Positions 1 to 5,390 of a stretch of DNA of 6,086 nucleotides are shown here, piece by piece. Position numbers and translations under genes: made by a program. The stretch's first letter is position 1. Each line of letters opens with the position of its first letter. Below the pieces are notes generated by a model that was given only the letters and a program-made list of their open reading frames with translations, was not told the origin of the DNA and ran no database searches. The DNA comes from Planctomycetota bacterium (GTDB taxonomy: Bacteria; Planctomycetota; Phycisphaerae; UBA1845; UTPLA1): positions 1 through 6,086 of the forward strand of contig JAPULF010000557.1 of NCBI GenBank assembly GCA_027295245.1, written 5' to 3'.

Positions 1-6
1 TGCACC

Positions 7-726
7 GTGCCCAAGCGCGGCACGACTCTCACGGCGACTCAGGAGCAGCAACTTTTCCTTCGGCTCAACTACGCCCGCTACCGAATGACGGAACTGATTC
101 AGTCCCGCGAGGGCAAACCACTGACCGGCCGCATCGCGTCGGAACTCTTGTGGTGGTTCAGGCAGGCCGAGACGGCCAAGTGCGAGATCGTTCGGGCCAA
201 CGTGCCGCTGGTGCTGGCCATGGCCAAGCGGACGCGACTGAACAGCATCGACTACGCCGAACTCATCAGCGAAGGCAACATGGCCCTGCTCCGCAGCGTT
301 GACAAGTTCGATTGCAGTCGTGGATTCAAATTCAGCACGTATGCCTGTCGGGCCATTCTGAAGAGTTTTAGCCGAGTGGCCATGCGTACCAGCCGATATC
401 GCAGCCGGTTCCCGACGGAATTCGACCCGTCGCTGGAAAAAAGCGACTTCACCGAACGTCAGCGGGTGGCACACGAGAAAGACTGCGTCGTCGAGCTTCG
501 CGGCATCCTCAGCGACAATCGTGCGGAACTCAACGAGGTCGAGGCGACGGTCATCAAGGCCCGGTTCGCCATCGAGCGGATCCCCGGCCTTGAAGGCGAA
601 GGCCCGAAGACCCTTGAACAGGTGGGACTGCTGATCGGCGTCACCAAGGAACGGGTACGCCAAATCCAAAACCGGGCGCTGACGAAGCTTCGGCTCGCCC
701 TTCAGGAAGACTTCCTGGCGGCTTGA
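7..726 (+). CDS. Sigma-70 family RNA polymerase sigma factor (regions 1.2, 2 and 4)
   Basis: This protein should bind core RNA polymerase in the cytoplasm and direct promoter recognition. Residues 8-35 resemble region 1.2. Residues 58-126 are region 2, with the core-binding stretch around ELISEGNMALLRSVDKFD and the region 2.3-2.4 motif FKFSTYACRAI. Residues 170-234 are region 4, whose helix-turn-helix (TLEQVG..., VTKERVRQIQNRALTKLR) closely follows the primary sigma factor pattern. The linker at about 127-170 is too short for a normal region 3. At 239 residues it is much shorter than RpoD, yet it is not ECF-like because it has region 1.2 and an RpoD-type region 4. It is therefore probably an alternative, group 3-like sigma factor. 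The GTG at position 7 is only a nominal start: six bases precede it, no ribosome-binding site is visible, and the frame is open to the window edge. It is convergent with the PDZ gene. The family is certain; the start is not. Confidence 0.93.
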   Translation: MPKRGTTLTATQEQQLFLRLNYARYRMTELIQSREGKPLTGRIASELLWWFRQAETAKCEIVRANVPLVLAMAKRTRLNSIDYAELISEGNMALLRSVDKFDCSRGFKFSTYACRAILKSFSRVAMRTSRYRSRFPTEFDPSLEKSDFTERQRVAHEKDCVVELRGILSDNRAELNEVEATVIKARFAIERIPGLEGEGPKTLEQVGLLIGVTKERVRQIQNRALTKLRLALQEDFLAA

Positions 727-752
727 TCGCCGCCGGCCGAACAGACCCCATG

Positions 753-789
753 ACCCCGCGCGGCCGGAACCGCACGGGGTTATTTTTTT
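753..789 (+). terminator. Rho-independent terminator of the first sigma factor gene
   Basis: Positions 753-763 pair with 770-780 to give an 11-bp stem with one C/A mismatch (759/774) and a six-base loop (CCGGAA). After T781 and A782 comes a run of seven T at 783-789. It begins 26 bases after the sigma factor stop codon. On the minus strand no T run follows the stem, so it should terminate only rightward transcription well and does not obviously serve the convergent PDZ gene. Confidence 0.88.
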
Positions 790-866
790 GGACCCGTTCA
801 GGGCGTATTCGAGAAGCCCTTTCCAGGCCGCGCGATCGGTCGGCGGCGTTCGGGGACGCGCGGGCG

Positions 867-2186
867 CTATTCCGTGTCGCCGTCCTGTAGTCGGCGGTAT
901 TTTTCGTGCAGCTCGGGATTCGACCGCTTCATGGCCCGTTCGGATTTGAAGTTCTGGATCAATTCCTCGCCGTCCTTTCGAACGGTAACGCGAATGCTCC
1001 CATTGTCGTTAATCTCGAAACTGGTTTCCGGCCGTCGTTTGAAGATCTGAAATCCGCCGCGCTTCATATTGTTGGGGACGTTCCAGCTTTTTTGAAGCTC
1101 TTCAACGGACCGCTGTGATTCTCGAATCCGCTCCTGTATCTCTTTCTGGAATTCGCTGCCGGGGCCGAACTGCGTTCCGTCGAACTTGAACGAGAACGGG
1201 ATTTTTTCGTTGCCGCCCCAATTCCAAATCACGGCGCCGCCGCCCTTCTTGTAGAGCTTGTATGCCTCGGGGTCCTCACGTTCCATTTCTTCGCCATTCT
1301 CATAAGTTCTGGTGTTGGTTTCCTTGCCGTCATCCACGGATTCGGTCCTGGACACCGTGATCTTTCCATCGGCGTCGCGCTTGATGCAGACCGATTGACC
1401 CTCGCCGGCCCGATGAATGAACACGTTCCGTTCGAACCCCGGGAACTTGAAGTCGAGGTTCAGATCCAGGTCGTTCATCTCCGGAATATCCAACCACAAC
1501 TTCGGCATGTGCTCCGAGTCGAATCCCCCGAAAACCCAGTTGCCTTCGTCGTCCTTTTCGATCATGCCGCTGCGACCGAACACCCGGCTACGGCTGATCG
1601 CCTCCGGCTGGTGCTCATACTTGTAGCCGCCGAAGTCCGCCGGCCGCGTGCCGACCAGGATGTCAGAATCGATCCGTTTCCCGCCCTGATAGTACGACAC
1701 CCGGTGCGATTCGCCCGGTTCGAAAGCGCGGACCGCGTCGAGAAATCCCTCCATGTCGGAAGACACGTCCTCGCCGTCGAACGAGACTATCACGTCGTAT
1801 TGCTCGAACCCGAGCTCATCGGCCGGGGAATCCTTGACGACATTGAGGATCATCTGGCCGACACCGTCAGGCAGATTGAGGTGGACTGCCAACGGCTTCG
1901 GAACCGGACCGAACTGTATGCCCAACCACGGACCCCCGGCGGCAATGTTGGCATCGTCTTCGTCGTGGTCCTGTCCCGTTGCGAAGGCAGTTGCGATGAC
2001 CATGGGTACGGCACCAGCCCGTCCGGGCTCCGAAACACCGCTCTTGACCATGAACAGTCGCGGGTCGTTGGCTCCGGAGGTCGCAATGGCGACCACACCG
2101 GGTTGACCCACGCACACAACTTCGCATTTCGCCGGCGGACAAAAGCCCGCGCCGAACATCAACAGGGAATGAAGAATCAACATCAT
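867..2186 (-). CDS. Exported PDZ-domain protein with a duplicated C-terminal module, third gene of the ECF operon
   Basis: Residues are numbered from the ATG at 2186 (439 aa). A hydrophobic start (MMLILHSLLMFGAGF) suggests export; a second apolar stretch lies at about 57-71 (VPMVIATAFATG). An acidic linker (DHDEDD) leads to a PDZ domain at about 86-182, with the PWLGIQF carboxylate-loop-like entry and the DSPADELGF...YDVIVSFDGEDV core. There is no trypsin-like or site-2 protease domain, so this is not DegP, DegS or RseP. The rest matches no family I recognise. It contains a WxFG-type segment, a charged helix (about 345-368) and two similar modules ending in PE....Y(K/R)(K/R), at about 271-314 and 394-434. 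The frame is open further upstream to 2273, but AAGGAG at 2191-2196 places the start at ATG 2186 or the adjacent ATG 2183 (spacing 4 or 7). It lies 61 bases after the anti-sigma gene. Binding unfolded or C-terminal peptides in the envelope is inference. Confidence 0.85.
   Translation of the reverse strand: MMLILHSLLMFGAGFCPPAKCEVVCVGQPGVVAIATSGANDPRLFMVKSGVSEPGRAGAVPMVIATAFATGQDHDEDDANIAAGGPWLGIQFGPVPKPLAVHLNLPDGVGQMILNVVKDSPADELGFEQYDVIVSFDGEDVSSDMEGFLDAVRAFEPGESHRVSYYQGGKRIDSDILVGTRPADFGGYKYEHQPEAISRSRVFGRSGMIEKDDEGNWVFGGFDSEHMPKLWLDIPEMNDLDLNLDFKFPGFERNVFIHRAGEGQSVCIKRDADGKITVSRTESVDDGKETNTRTYENGEEMEREDPEAYKLYKKGGGAVIWNWGGNEKIPFSFKFDGTQFGPGSEFQKEIQERIRESQRSVEELQKSWNVPNNMKRGGFQIFKRRPETSFEINDNGSIRVTVRKDGEELIQNFKSERAMKRSNPELHEKYRRLQDGDTE
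885..1007 (-). repeat. Protein-level repeat copy 2 in the PDZ protein
   Basis: This segment encodes residues 394-434 from the ATG at 2186, close to the C-terminus. It reads D-N-G-x-I-x-V-T at the start and F-K-S-x-x-x-M-K-R-x-N-P-E, then Y-R-R, at the end. It aligns with copy 1 (1245-1376) after a gap of about four residues. The relationship is visible in protein only; the DNA is not obviously repeated, so the duplication is old. Confidence 0.6.
1245..1376 (-). repeat. Protein-level repeat copy 1 in the PDZ protein
   Basis: This segment encodes residues 271-314 from the ATG at 2186. It has D-A-D-G-K-I-T-V-S at the start and Y-E-N-x-x-x-M-E-R-x-D-P-E, then Y-K-K, at the end, matching copy 2 position by position in the second half. 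A 79-residue spacer holding a tryptophan-rich patch (VIWNW) and a charged helix separates the two copies. Confidence 0.6.
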
Positions 2187-2190
2187 GTTT

Positions 2191-2196
2191 CTCCTT
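2191..2196 (-). promoter_or_regulatory. Strong Shine-Dalgarno site deciding the PDZ gene start
   Basis: The minus strand reads AAGGAG, then four bases, then ATGATG. This rules in the start at 2186 or 2183 over the longer open frame that reaches 2273. Spacing is four bases to the first ATG and seven to the second, so initiation at the second is at least as likely. Confidence 0.8.
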
Positions 2197-2201
2197 GCGT
2201 A

Positions 2202-2218
2202 CGGCCCGATTGGGGCCG
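2202..2218 (-). other. Hairpin in the anti-sigma/PDZ intergenic mRNA
   Basis: CGGCCC and GGGCCG form a perfect six-bp GC-only stem around a five-base loop, five bases upstream of the PDZ Shine-Dalgarno site. No T run follows, so it is not an intrinsic terminator. It could stabilise the downstream message or uncouple translation of the two genes; both roles are inference. Confidence 0.45.
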
Positions 2219-2247
2219 CGGGATCCGGATTCAGTTCACGTTTTCGG

Positions 2248-2817
2248 TCAAAAGTCGCTCGACACGGGAACAATCCGTTCGGAGCGACGGTTTCTTTCCA
2301 GAATGTAGATCACGTTTTCGTCGTCTTGGTCGCGAAAACCGATCACGTCGCGCCAAGTCGTCAACTCGCGCCGGCGCGGCCGAAAGTCGTCATTGCGATA
2401 CTCGACGAATTGTTGCATCGGTTGCCCCCGCAGGTCGCTCGGGGCCTTCACGATGTTGGAGCCGGGCCCCGGTCCCGCGAGTCTCGGCAGGATCGAGACC
2501 AGGATGACGGCTGCCGCCGCCAAAGCAACGGCCGCGGCCGCCAGCCGCAGGCCGCGTCGCTGCCGGGACTCCGCCGCTACCATCGCGAACTCGAAATCGC
2601 TGTGCAGGGCCTCGGCGGCCAGCCTGTCATTTCGGGCATACTCTTCGAACAGGGCGCGTGCCGATGGATCGGACTTCATCGCGGCGTCCAGCTCGGCCTT
2701 CGCTTCGGCGGAAATCTCGCCGTCCAGGTGACGGCAGATCAATCGCTCGATCCGCTCATTGATTGGCTCGGGTGACATGTCTTCAGTGCTATCCATACGA
2801 TCGAACTTCGCGCTCAC
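2248..2817 (-). CDS. Membrane-anchored anti-sigma factor, zinc-less
   Basis: This is the probable inhibitor of the ECF sigma factor encoded just upstream. Numbered from the GTG at 2817 (189 aa), residues 19-71 form a helical anti-sigma-like domain (ERLICRHLDGEIS..., DPSARALFEEY) of the LDGE type seen in many anti-sigma proteins. Residues 90-110 are one alanine-rich membrane helix preceded by an Arg-rich stop (RQRRGLR), which puts the N-terminus in the cytoplasm. About 79 residues follow outside the membrane and end in a charged, beta-like segment (VIYILERNRRSERIVPVSSDF, C-terminus). Only one Cys lies in the anti-sigma domain, so the HxxxCxxC zinc motif is absent. GTG 2817 overlaps the sigma stop as GTGA, with GAGG four bases upstream, which implies translational coupling. 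ATG at 2796 and 2778 are alternatives. The role is inferred from position, topology and domain style. Confidence 0.82.
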   Translation of the reverse strand: MSAKFDRMDSTEDMSPEPINERIERLICRHLDGEISAEAKAELDAAMKSDPSARALFEEYARNDRLAAEALHSDFEFAMVAAESRQRRGLRLAAAAVALAAAAVILVSILPRLAGPGPGSNIVKAPSDLRGQPMQQFVEYRNDDFRPRRRELTTWRDVIGFRDQDDENVIYILERNRRSERIVPVSSDF

Positions 2818-3389
2818 GGTGCCTCGTCGCGGAGGGCGTCCCGTAGCAATCGCCGGGCACGAACGAGCCGCGTTTCCACGGTGTCGAGCTTGAGCGACAG
2901 GACCTCTCCGATCTTTGCATAGTTCCAATCTTCCATGTGCCGCAACACAAAGGGCTCGCGATAGATCGCCGGCAGTCCCTCGATCGCATCCAGCACCCGC
3001 TTGCGCCGTTCGGACTTTCCGATATGCTCGATCGGCCCAGAATGCCGCCCGGCTATCGCGGAATCGTCGAGCAGCGGCACCCGCCGCCGTCGCTCCCGAT
3101 GTGCCTTTTGGCCGGCGTCGATGGCGGCGTTTTTCGCCAGCCTATACAACCATCCCCGCCATCGCTCCCGGTCCGCCAGGGTGCCGATCTGCTTCCACAC
3201 GGTAGACCAGACGGTCTGAACGATATCGTCGACGAAGGTGGCATTGCCGACGTTGGCGTACACAACCCGCCGGACCCAACAATCATGACGACGCACCAGC
3301 AAATCGAGTGCGCTCCGTTCACCCTGTTGGGCAGCCGCGACCAGTTTATGATCGGCGTCGTCCGCGCTGAAGGCCATCAACACGTCCAT
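2814..3389 (-). CDS. ECF-type RNA polymerase sigma factor
   Basis: This is a two-domain extracytoplasmic-function sigma factor (191 aa, normal for the class). Residues 14-103 are region 2: the DDIVQTVW motif at 54-61 is the core-binding 2.2 helix, and WRGWLYRLAKNAAID at 77-91 covers 2.3-2.4 and contacts the -10 element. A basic stretch (RERRRR) ends the domain. After a short linker, residues 130-186 are region 4, with the LPAIYREPFVLRHMEDWNYAKIGEVL pattern (139-164) and the recognition helix LDTVETRLVRARRLLR (168-183). There is no C-terminal extension. It is the first gene of the sigma / anti-sigma / PDZ operon, and its TGA overlaps the next start. ATG 3389 has only a weak AGAGA before it; ATG 3377, with GGA eight bases upstream, is an alternative. 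Autoregulation is common for such operons, but the evidence here is weak. Confidence 0.93.
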   Translation of the reverse strand: MDVLMAFSADDADHKLVAAAQQGERSALDLLVRRHDCWVRRVVYANVGNATFVDDIVQTVWSTVWKQIGTLADRERWRGWLYRLAKNAAIDAGQKAHRERRRRVPLLDDSAIAGRHSGPIEHIGKSERRKRVLDAIEGLPAIYREPFVLRHMEDWNYAKIGEVLSLKLDTVETRLVRARRLLRDALRDEAP

Positions 3390-3402
3390 TCTCTAAGCGT
3401 AA

Positions 3403-3431
3403 AGACCGGTCCTTGACTGCGTTCCTGTCAA
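3403..3431 (-). promoter_or_regulatory. Possible promoter region of the ECF operon
   Basis: Reading the minus strand, TTGACA (3431-3426) is followed directly by GGAAC (3425-3421) and, 14 bases later, by GGTCTT. GGAAC and GTC are the usual ECF-type -35 and -10 cores, but the spacing here is about three bases shorter than in sigma-E promoters. TTGACA has no good -10 at 16-18 bases. A near-palindrome, AAGACCGGTCCTT, lies at 3402-3414. I see a plausible control region, not a resolved promoter. Confidence 0.3.
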
Positions 3432-3515
3432 AACTCTCAACGTAGAATGCGGGGCTGGTGTTCGCGCACCCGGCCTCTCGATCGCGGGGCCGCGTCAACC
3501 CGTTGTGAGGCCGTA

Positions 3516-3544
3516 GCTTACGATCGAACCGGGGCTTACGGTCG
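3516..3544 (-). repeat. Short tandem repeat carrying two in-frame stop codons
   Basis: The minus strand reads CGACCGTAAGC, then seven bases, then CGATCGTAAGC: 10 of 11 bases match at an 18-base period. The first copy holds the TAA that ends the UbiA-family gene and the second copy holds another TAA in the same frame six codons later. It could be a small duplication or chance. Confidence 0.45.
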
Positions 3545-4495
3545 GGCGGCTTGATCCGGGACCTCGACATCGGCCACGGGTTGACCGGGATATCGGATTT
3601 TCGGCAGGTATTCTTCGACGCGATCGCCGCCGTAGAGCAGACCCAAGGTCAACAGGGCCCAAATGATCGCGGTGGCGAGGAAGGGACGATCCTTGATCAA
3701 GACGTCGGTGGGCCCGCTCAGCACGCCCCGCTCAATCACCATCGCGTATCGAAAAATCGCGTACACCACGAATGGCGTGGTGAACACCATCGATCGGGCG
3801 GGAGCGTTCGGATCCATCGTGTAGAGCAGGAAGGTGATAATCGCAATGCCGCCGGTTGTCGCCAGAAGCTGATTCAAGAGGTTGGGCGTGTAGTGCAGCA
3901 ACGTGCTGCGATGCGACGCGGCCTTGTCCAGGTCGCCGATGACTGCCAGCTCGCATCGCCGCTTTCCAAATCCCAGAAAAAGGCACAGCGTGAAAGTACA
4001 AATGACCAGCCACGCCGAAACCTCGACTTCAATCGCTTCCGCGCCGGCCAGCGCCCGCAAGACGAACCCGATCGAAATGAGGATCACGTCCAGCAATACA
4101 CGCTGCTTTCCCCAAAACGAATAGACGACGTTGACCGCGAGATATGCGAGGGCGGTCCAGAAGAACGCCTTGGGAAGCTGGTATGCGGCGAGCAGTGCGA
4201 GGATCGCCAGAACCGCGCCGAACGCGATCGCCGAGGACGGGGCTATCGCGCCCGATGCGACCGGGCGATTTTTCTTTGCGGGGTGTTGAGCGTCCTCGCG
4301 ATAGTCGAGCCCGTCGTTCAAGGCATATATGGCGCTGGACAACATGCAGAAGATTGCAAACGCGAACAGGGAATACAGCACGGCGTGCGGGTCGCGCAGC
4401 TTCGACCCGAAGACAAGACCCGCGAAGACAAAGACGTTCTTGATCCATTGCGGCGGGCGGGTCAGAAGAATGGCGGCGCGTAGCGATTGTACCAA
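3536..4495 (-). CDS. UbiA-superfamily polyprenyl-phosphate phosphoribosyltransferase (DPPR synthase-like)
   Basis: This is a multi-pass inner-membrane enzyme of 319 aa (family about 300). Members of this subgroup move 5-phosphoribose from PRPP to a polyprenyl phosphate, the first step toward lipid-linked arabinose or ribose donors for cell-envelope polymers. Residues 13-20 (RPPQWIKN) are the hallmark of this branch. Residues 60-78 carry the first metal-binding motif, N60-D61-x2-D64-x3-D68-x2-H71-P72-x-K74-x2-R77-P78. YSFWGK (125-130) with D136 is the second motif, and FGKRRCEL follows at 176-183. Roughly eight or nine hydrophobic segments are visible, with a hydrophilic 30-residue tail. The start is TTG, supported by AAGGAG six bases upstream; no ATG occurs before about residue 51. 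No partner genes for epimerisation (DprE1/DprE2-like) are in the window, so the final product is unknown. Other UbiA prenyltransferases are less likely given RPPQWIKN. Confidence 0.88.
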   Translation of the reverse strand: MVQSLRAAILLTRPPQWIKNVFVFAGLVFGSKLRDPHAVLYSLFAFAIFCMLSSAIYALNDGLDYREDAQHPAKKNRPVASGAIAPSSAIAFGAVLAILALLAAYQLPKAFFWTALAYLAVNVVYSFWGKQRVLLDVILISIGFVLRALAGAEAIEVEVSAWLVICTFTLCLFLGFGKRRCELAVIGDLDKAASHRSTLLHYTPNLLNQLLATTGGIAIITFLLYTMDPNAPARSMVFTTPFVVYAIFRYAMVIERGVLSGPTDVLIKDRPFLATAIIWALLTLGLLYGGDRVEEYLPKIRYPGQPVADVEVPDQAARP

Positions 4496-4501
4496 CGTGC
4501 G

Positions 4502-4507
4502 CTCCTT
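4502..4507 (-). promoter_or_regulatory. Shine-Dalgarno site fixing the TTG start of the UbiA-family gene
   Basis: The minus strand reads AAGGAG, six bases (CGCACG), then TTG at 4495-4493. The near-ideal spacing and the lack of any other start before the conserved RPPQWIKN motif make this rare start codon convincing. Confidence 0.85.
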
Positions 4508-4526
4508 CGGTTCGGAAGCCGCGGGT

Positions 4527-4556
4527 ACGTTACGGTGCGAGTGTCGCGGGCGTCAA
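4527..4556 (-). promoter_or_regulatory. Possible sigma-70-type promoter for the UbiA-family gene
   Basis: TTGACG (4556-4551) is separated by 18 bases from TAACGT (4532-4527). The -35 matches five of six consensus bases. The -10 matches only three, though these are the most conserved T, A and final T. It would give a leader of about 25 bases that contains the Shine-Dalgarno site. This is a pattern match only. Confidence 0.35.
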
Positions 4557-4622
4557 ATCGGACGTGAAACGCGGGCCGCAGAGATCGAGGCGTTGCGGAA
4601 TCAGCGGCGTGCGGCGTCCGGT

Positions 4623-5132
4623 TCAGGCTTCGGCGGACACCTGGGGCGACGGGCGAAGTTTTCGGGGACGAAGTCCGGGGGCGATATCGCGGCCCGGCCG
4701 TCGCCTGGCGGGACTCAGTTCGTTGCGCCGCAAACGGCGGGCGAATTCGAGTCCGACAAGGAACCGGCCGTCGCCGACGGACTTACAGATTCGCACGCGG
4801 CATCGGATGCGAACGACCGAATGATCGAGCGTTCGGTAAGTGACGGTGCCTTCGAGCCCCTTGTTCAAGGCTGCGTCGTATTCAATGGCCATGCCGGATT
4901 CCGAGATGTTCGAGGCCGGACACTCGGCGAGATCGGCGCGTCCCGACAAGAACCGCGGCGCAAAGCAGACGGAGACGTTTACGCATTCGCTACGTCGCGC
5001 GAAACGATGTCCGCGAACACCGCCGAGGCGAGGTGTCTCGGGCAGAATCACCCTGCTGGACGAGGGTTGATCACACAACGGTATGGATTCAGGATCGCTC
5101 ACGGCCCCCCCCAATGACCGGCCGCCCAACAT
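4623..5132 (-). CDS. PilZ-domain protein, probable c-di-GMP receptor
   Basis: This is a small cytoplasmic protein (169 aa from ATG 5132). In that numbering, R43-x3-R47 (RFARR) and N75-I-S-E-S-G80 match the two PilZ motifs that grip c-di-GMP, RxxxR and (D/N)xSxxG, at a usual spacing. Beta-strand-like segments follow (TVTYRTL, RIRCRVRIC) and the domain closes with FLVGLEFARRL at about 124-134, a typical PilZ ending. The last 36 residues are Arg/Pro-rich, basic and probably disordered. No output domain is attached, so it would work by binding a partner. The start is uncertain. GTG 5159 extends the frame by nine codons, ATG 5132 lacks a clear Shine-Dalgarno, and GTG 5102 sits just after a run of eight G that could serve as one. 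The strand is supported by the motifs and by G/C-rich third codon positions. It is transcribed divergently from the S9 peptidase gene. Confidence 0.72.
   Translation of the reverse strand: MLGGRSLGGAVSDPESIPLCDQPSSSRVILPETPRLGGVRGHRFARRSECVNVSVCFAPRFLSGRADLAECPASNISESGMAIEYDAALNKGLEGTVTYRTLDHSVVRIRCRVRICKSVGDGRFLVGLEFARRLRRNELSPARRRPGRDIAPGLRPRKLRPSPQVSAEA
5105..5112. repeat. Eight-base C/G homopolymer at the start of the PilZ gene
   Basis: Eight consecutive C on the plus strand (G on the coding strand) lie between the candidate PilZ starts at ATG 5132 and GTG 5102. If translation begins upstream, a change in tract length shifts the frame before the PilZ domain. If it begins at 5102, the tract is part of the ribosome-binding region. 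Confidence 0.9.
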
Positions 5133-5165
5133 GGACCGCCGCGTCGCAATCAAACGCACTTACCT

Positions 5166-5194
5166 AGTATTCAATTGGAAATCGCCTGGGCCAA
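5166..5194 (-). promoter_or_regulatory. Possible promoter of the PilZ gene
   Basis: TTGGCC (5194-5189) and AATACT (5171-5166) are 17 bases apart on the minus strand, each matching four of six sigma-70 consensus bases. Transcription would begin near 5159, which would leave a GTG start there leaderless and favours the ATG at 5132 or GTG at 5102. Confidence 0.3.
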
Positions 5195-5246
5195 ACGATT
5201 GGCGTGGGGACGTTCCGGTAATGCGAATCGGACTCCAATCGGTCGC

Positions 5247-5274
5247 TTGATCTTGCCCGCCGTTCGCCGATAAC
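5247..5274 (+). promoter_or_regulatory. Possible promoter of the S9 peptidase gene
   Basis: TTGATC (5247-5252) and GATAAC (5269-5274) are 16 bases apart, each matching four of six sigma-70 consensus bases. It implies a leader of about 110 bases. Two AATCGG hexamers, 11 bases apart (5226 and 5237), lie just upstream. Apart from the two promoter candidates and these short repeats I see nothing else in the divergent gap 5133-5390. Confidence 0.33.
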
Positions 5275-5390
5275 ATGGGCCGGCAAGAAGCGAGCCGGGG
5301 CGCCGCGATCGCACCCATCCCGTTTCCGCATGGCCGGCGATTCTCGTCCTGTTTCCGCGGTCTGACTTTCCCGGAGGGTTGAATCCAAAA

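Noticed and set aside
790..840. Terminator for the PDZ gene on the minus strand
   Set aside because: Only a five-bp stem (AGGGC/GCCCT) with an 11-base loop and no T run is visible, so I do not call it.
2187..2273. Longer N-terminus of the PDZ protein beginning at 2273
   Set aside because: The extra 29 residues are polar and arginine-rich, overlap the end of the anti-sigma gene, and lie upstream of the strong AAGGAG site.
1395..2507. Long open plus-strand frame (370 codons) antisense to the PDZ and anti-sigma genes
   Set aside because: Its translation is Arg/His-rich with no recognisable domain, and the opposite strand has a PDZ domain, an anti-sigma domain and ribosome-binding sites. Such antisense frames are common in GC-rich DNA.
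2818..2928. Longer N-terminus of the anti-sigma protein beginning at 2928
   Set aside because: It would overlap the ECF sigma region 4 coding sequence by over 100 bases, and its residues are a frame-shifted reading of that conserved region.
3551..4483. Open plus-strand frame (310 codons) antisense to the UbiA-family gene
   Set aside because: Its composition is highly charged and low in hydrophobics with no motif, whereas the minus strand carries all UbiA signature motifs.
4329..5117. Open plus-strand frame (262 codons) spanning the UbiA start and the PilZ gene
   Set aside because: It has no recognisable domain and covers two minus-strand genes and their intergenic region; the PilZ motifs and codon pattern support the minus strand.
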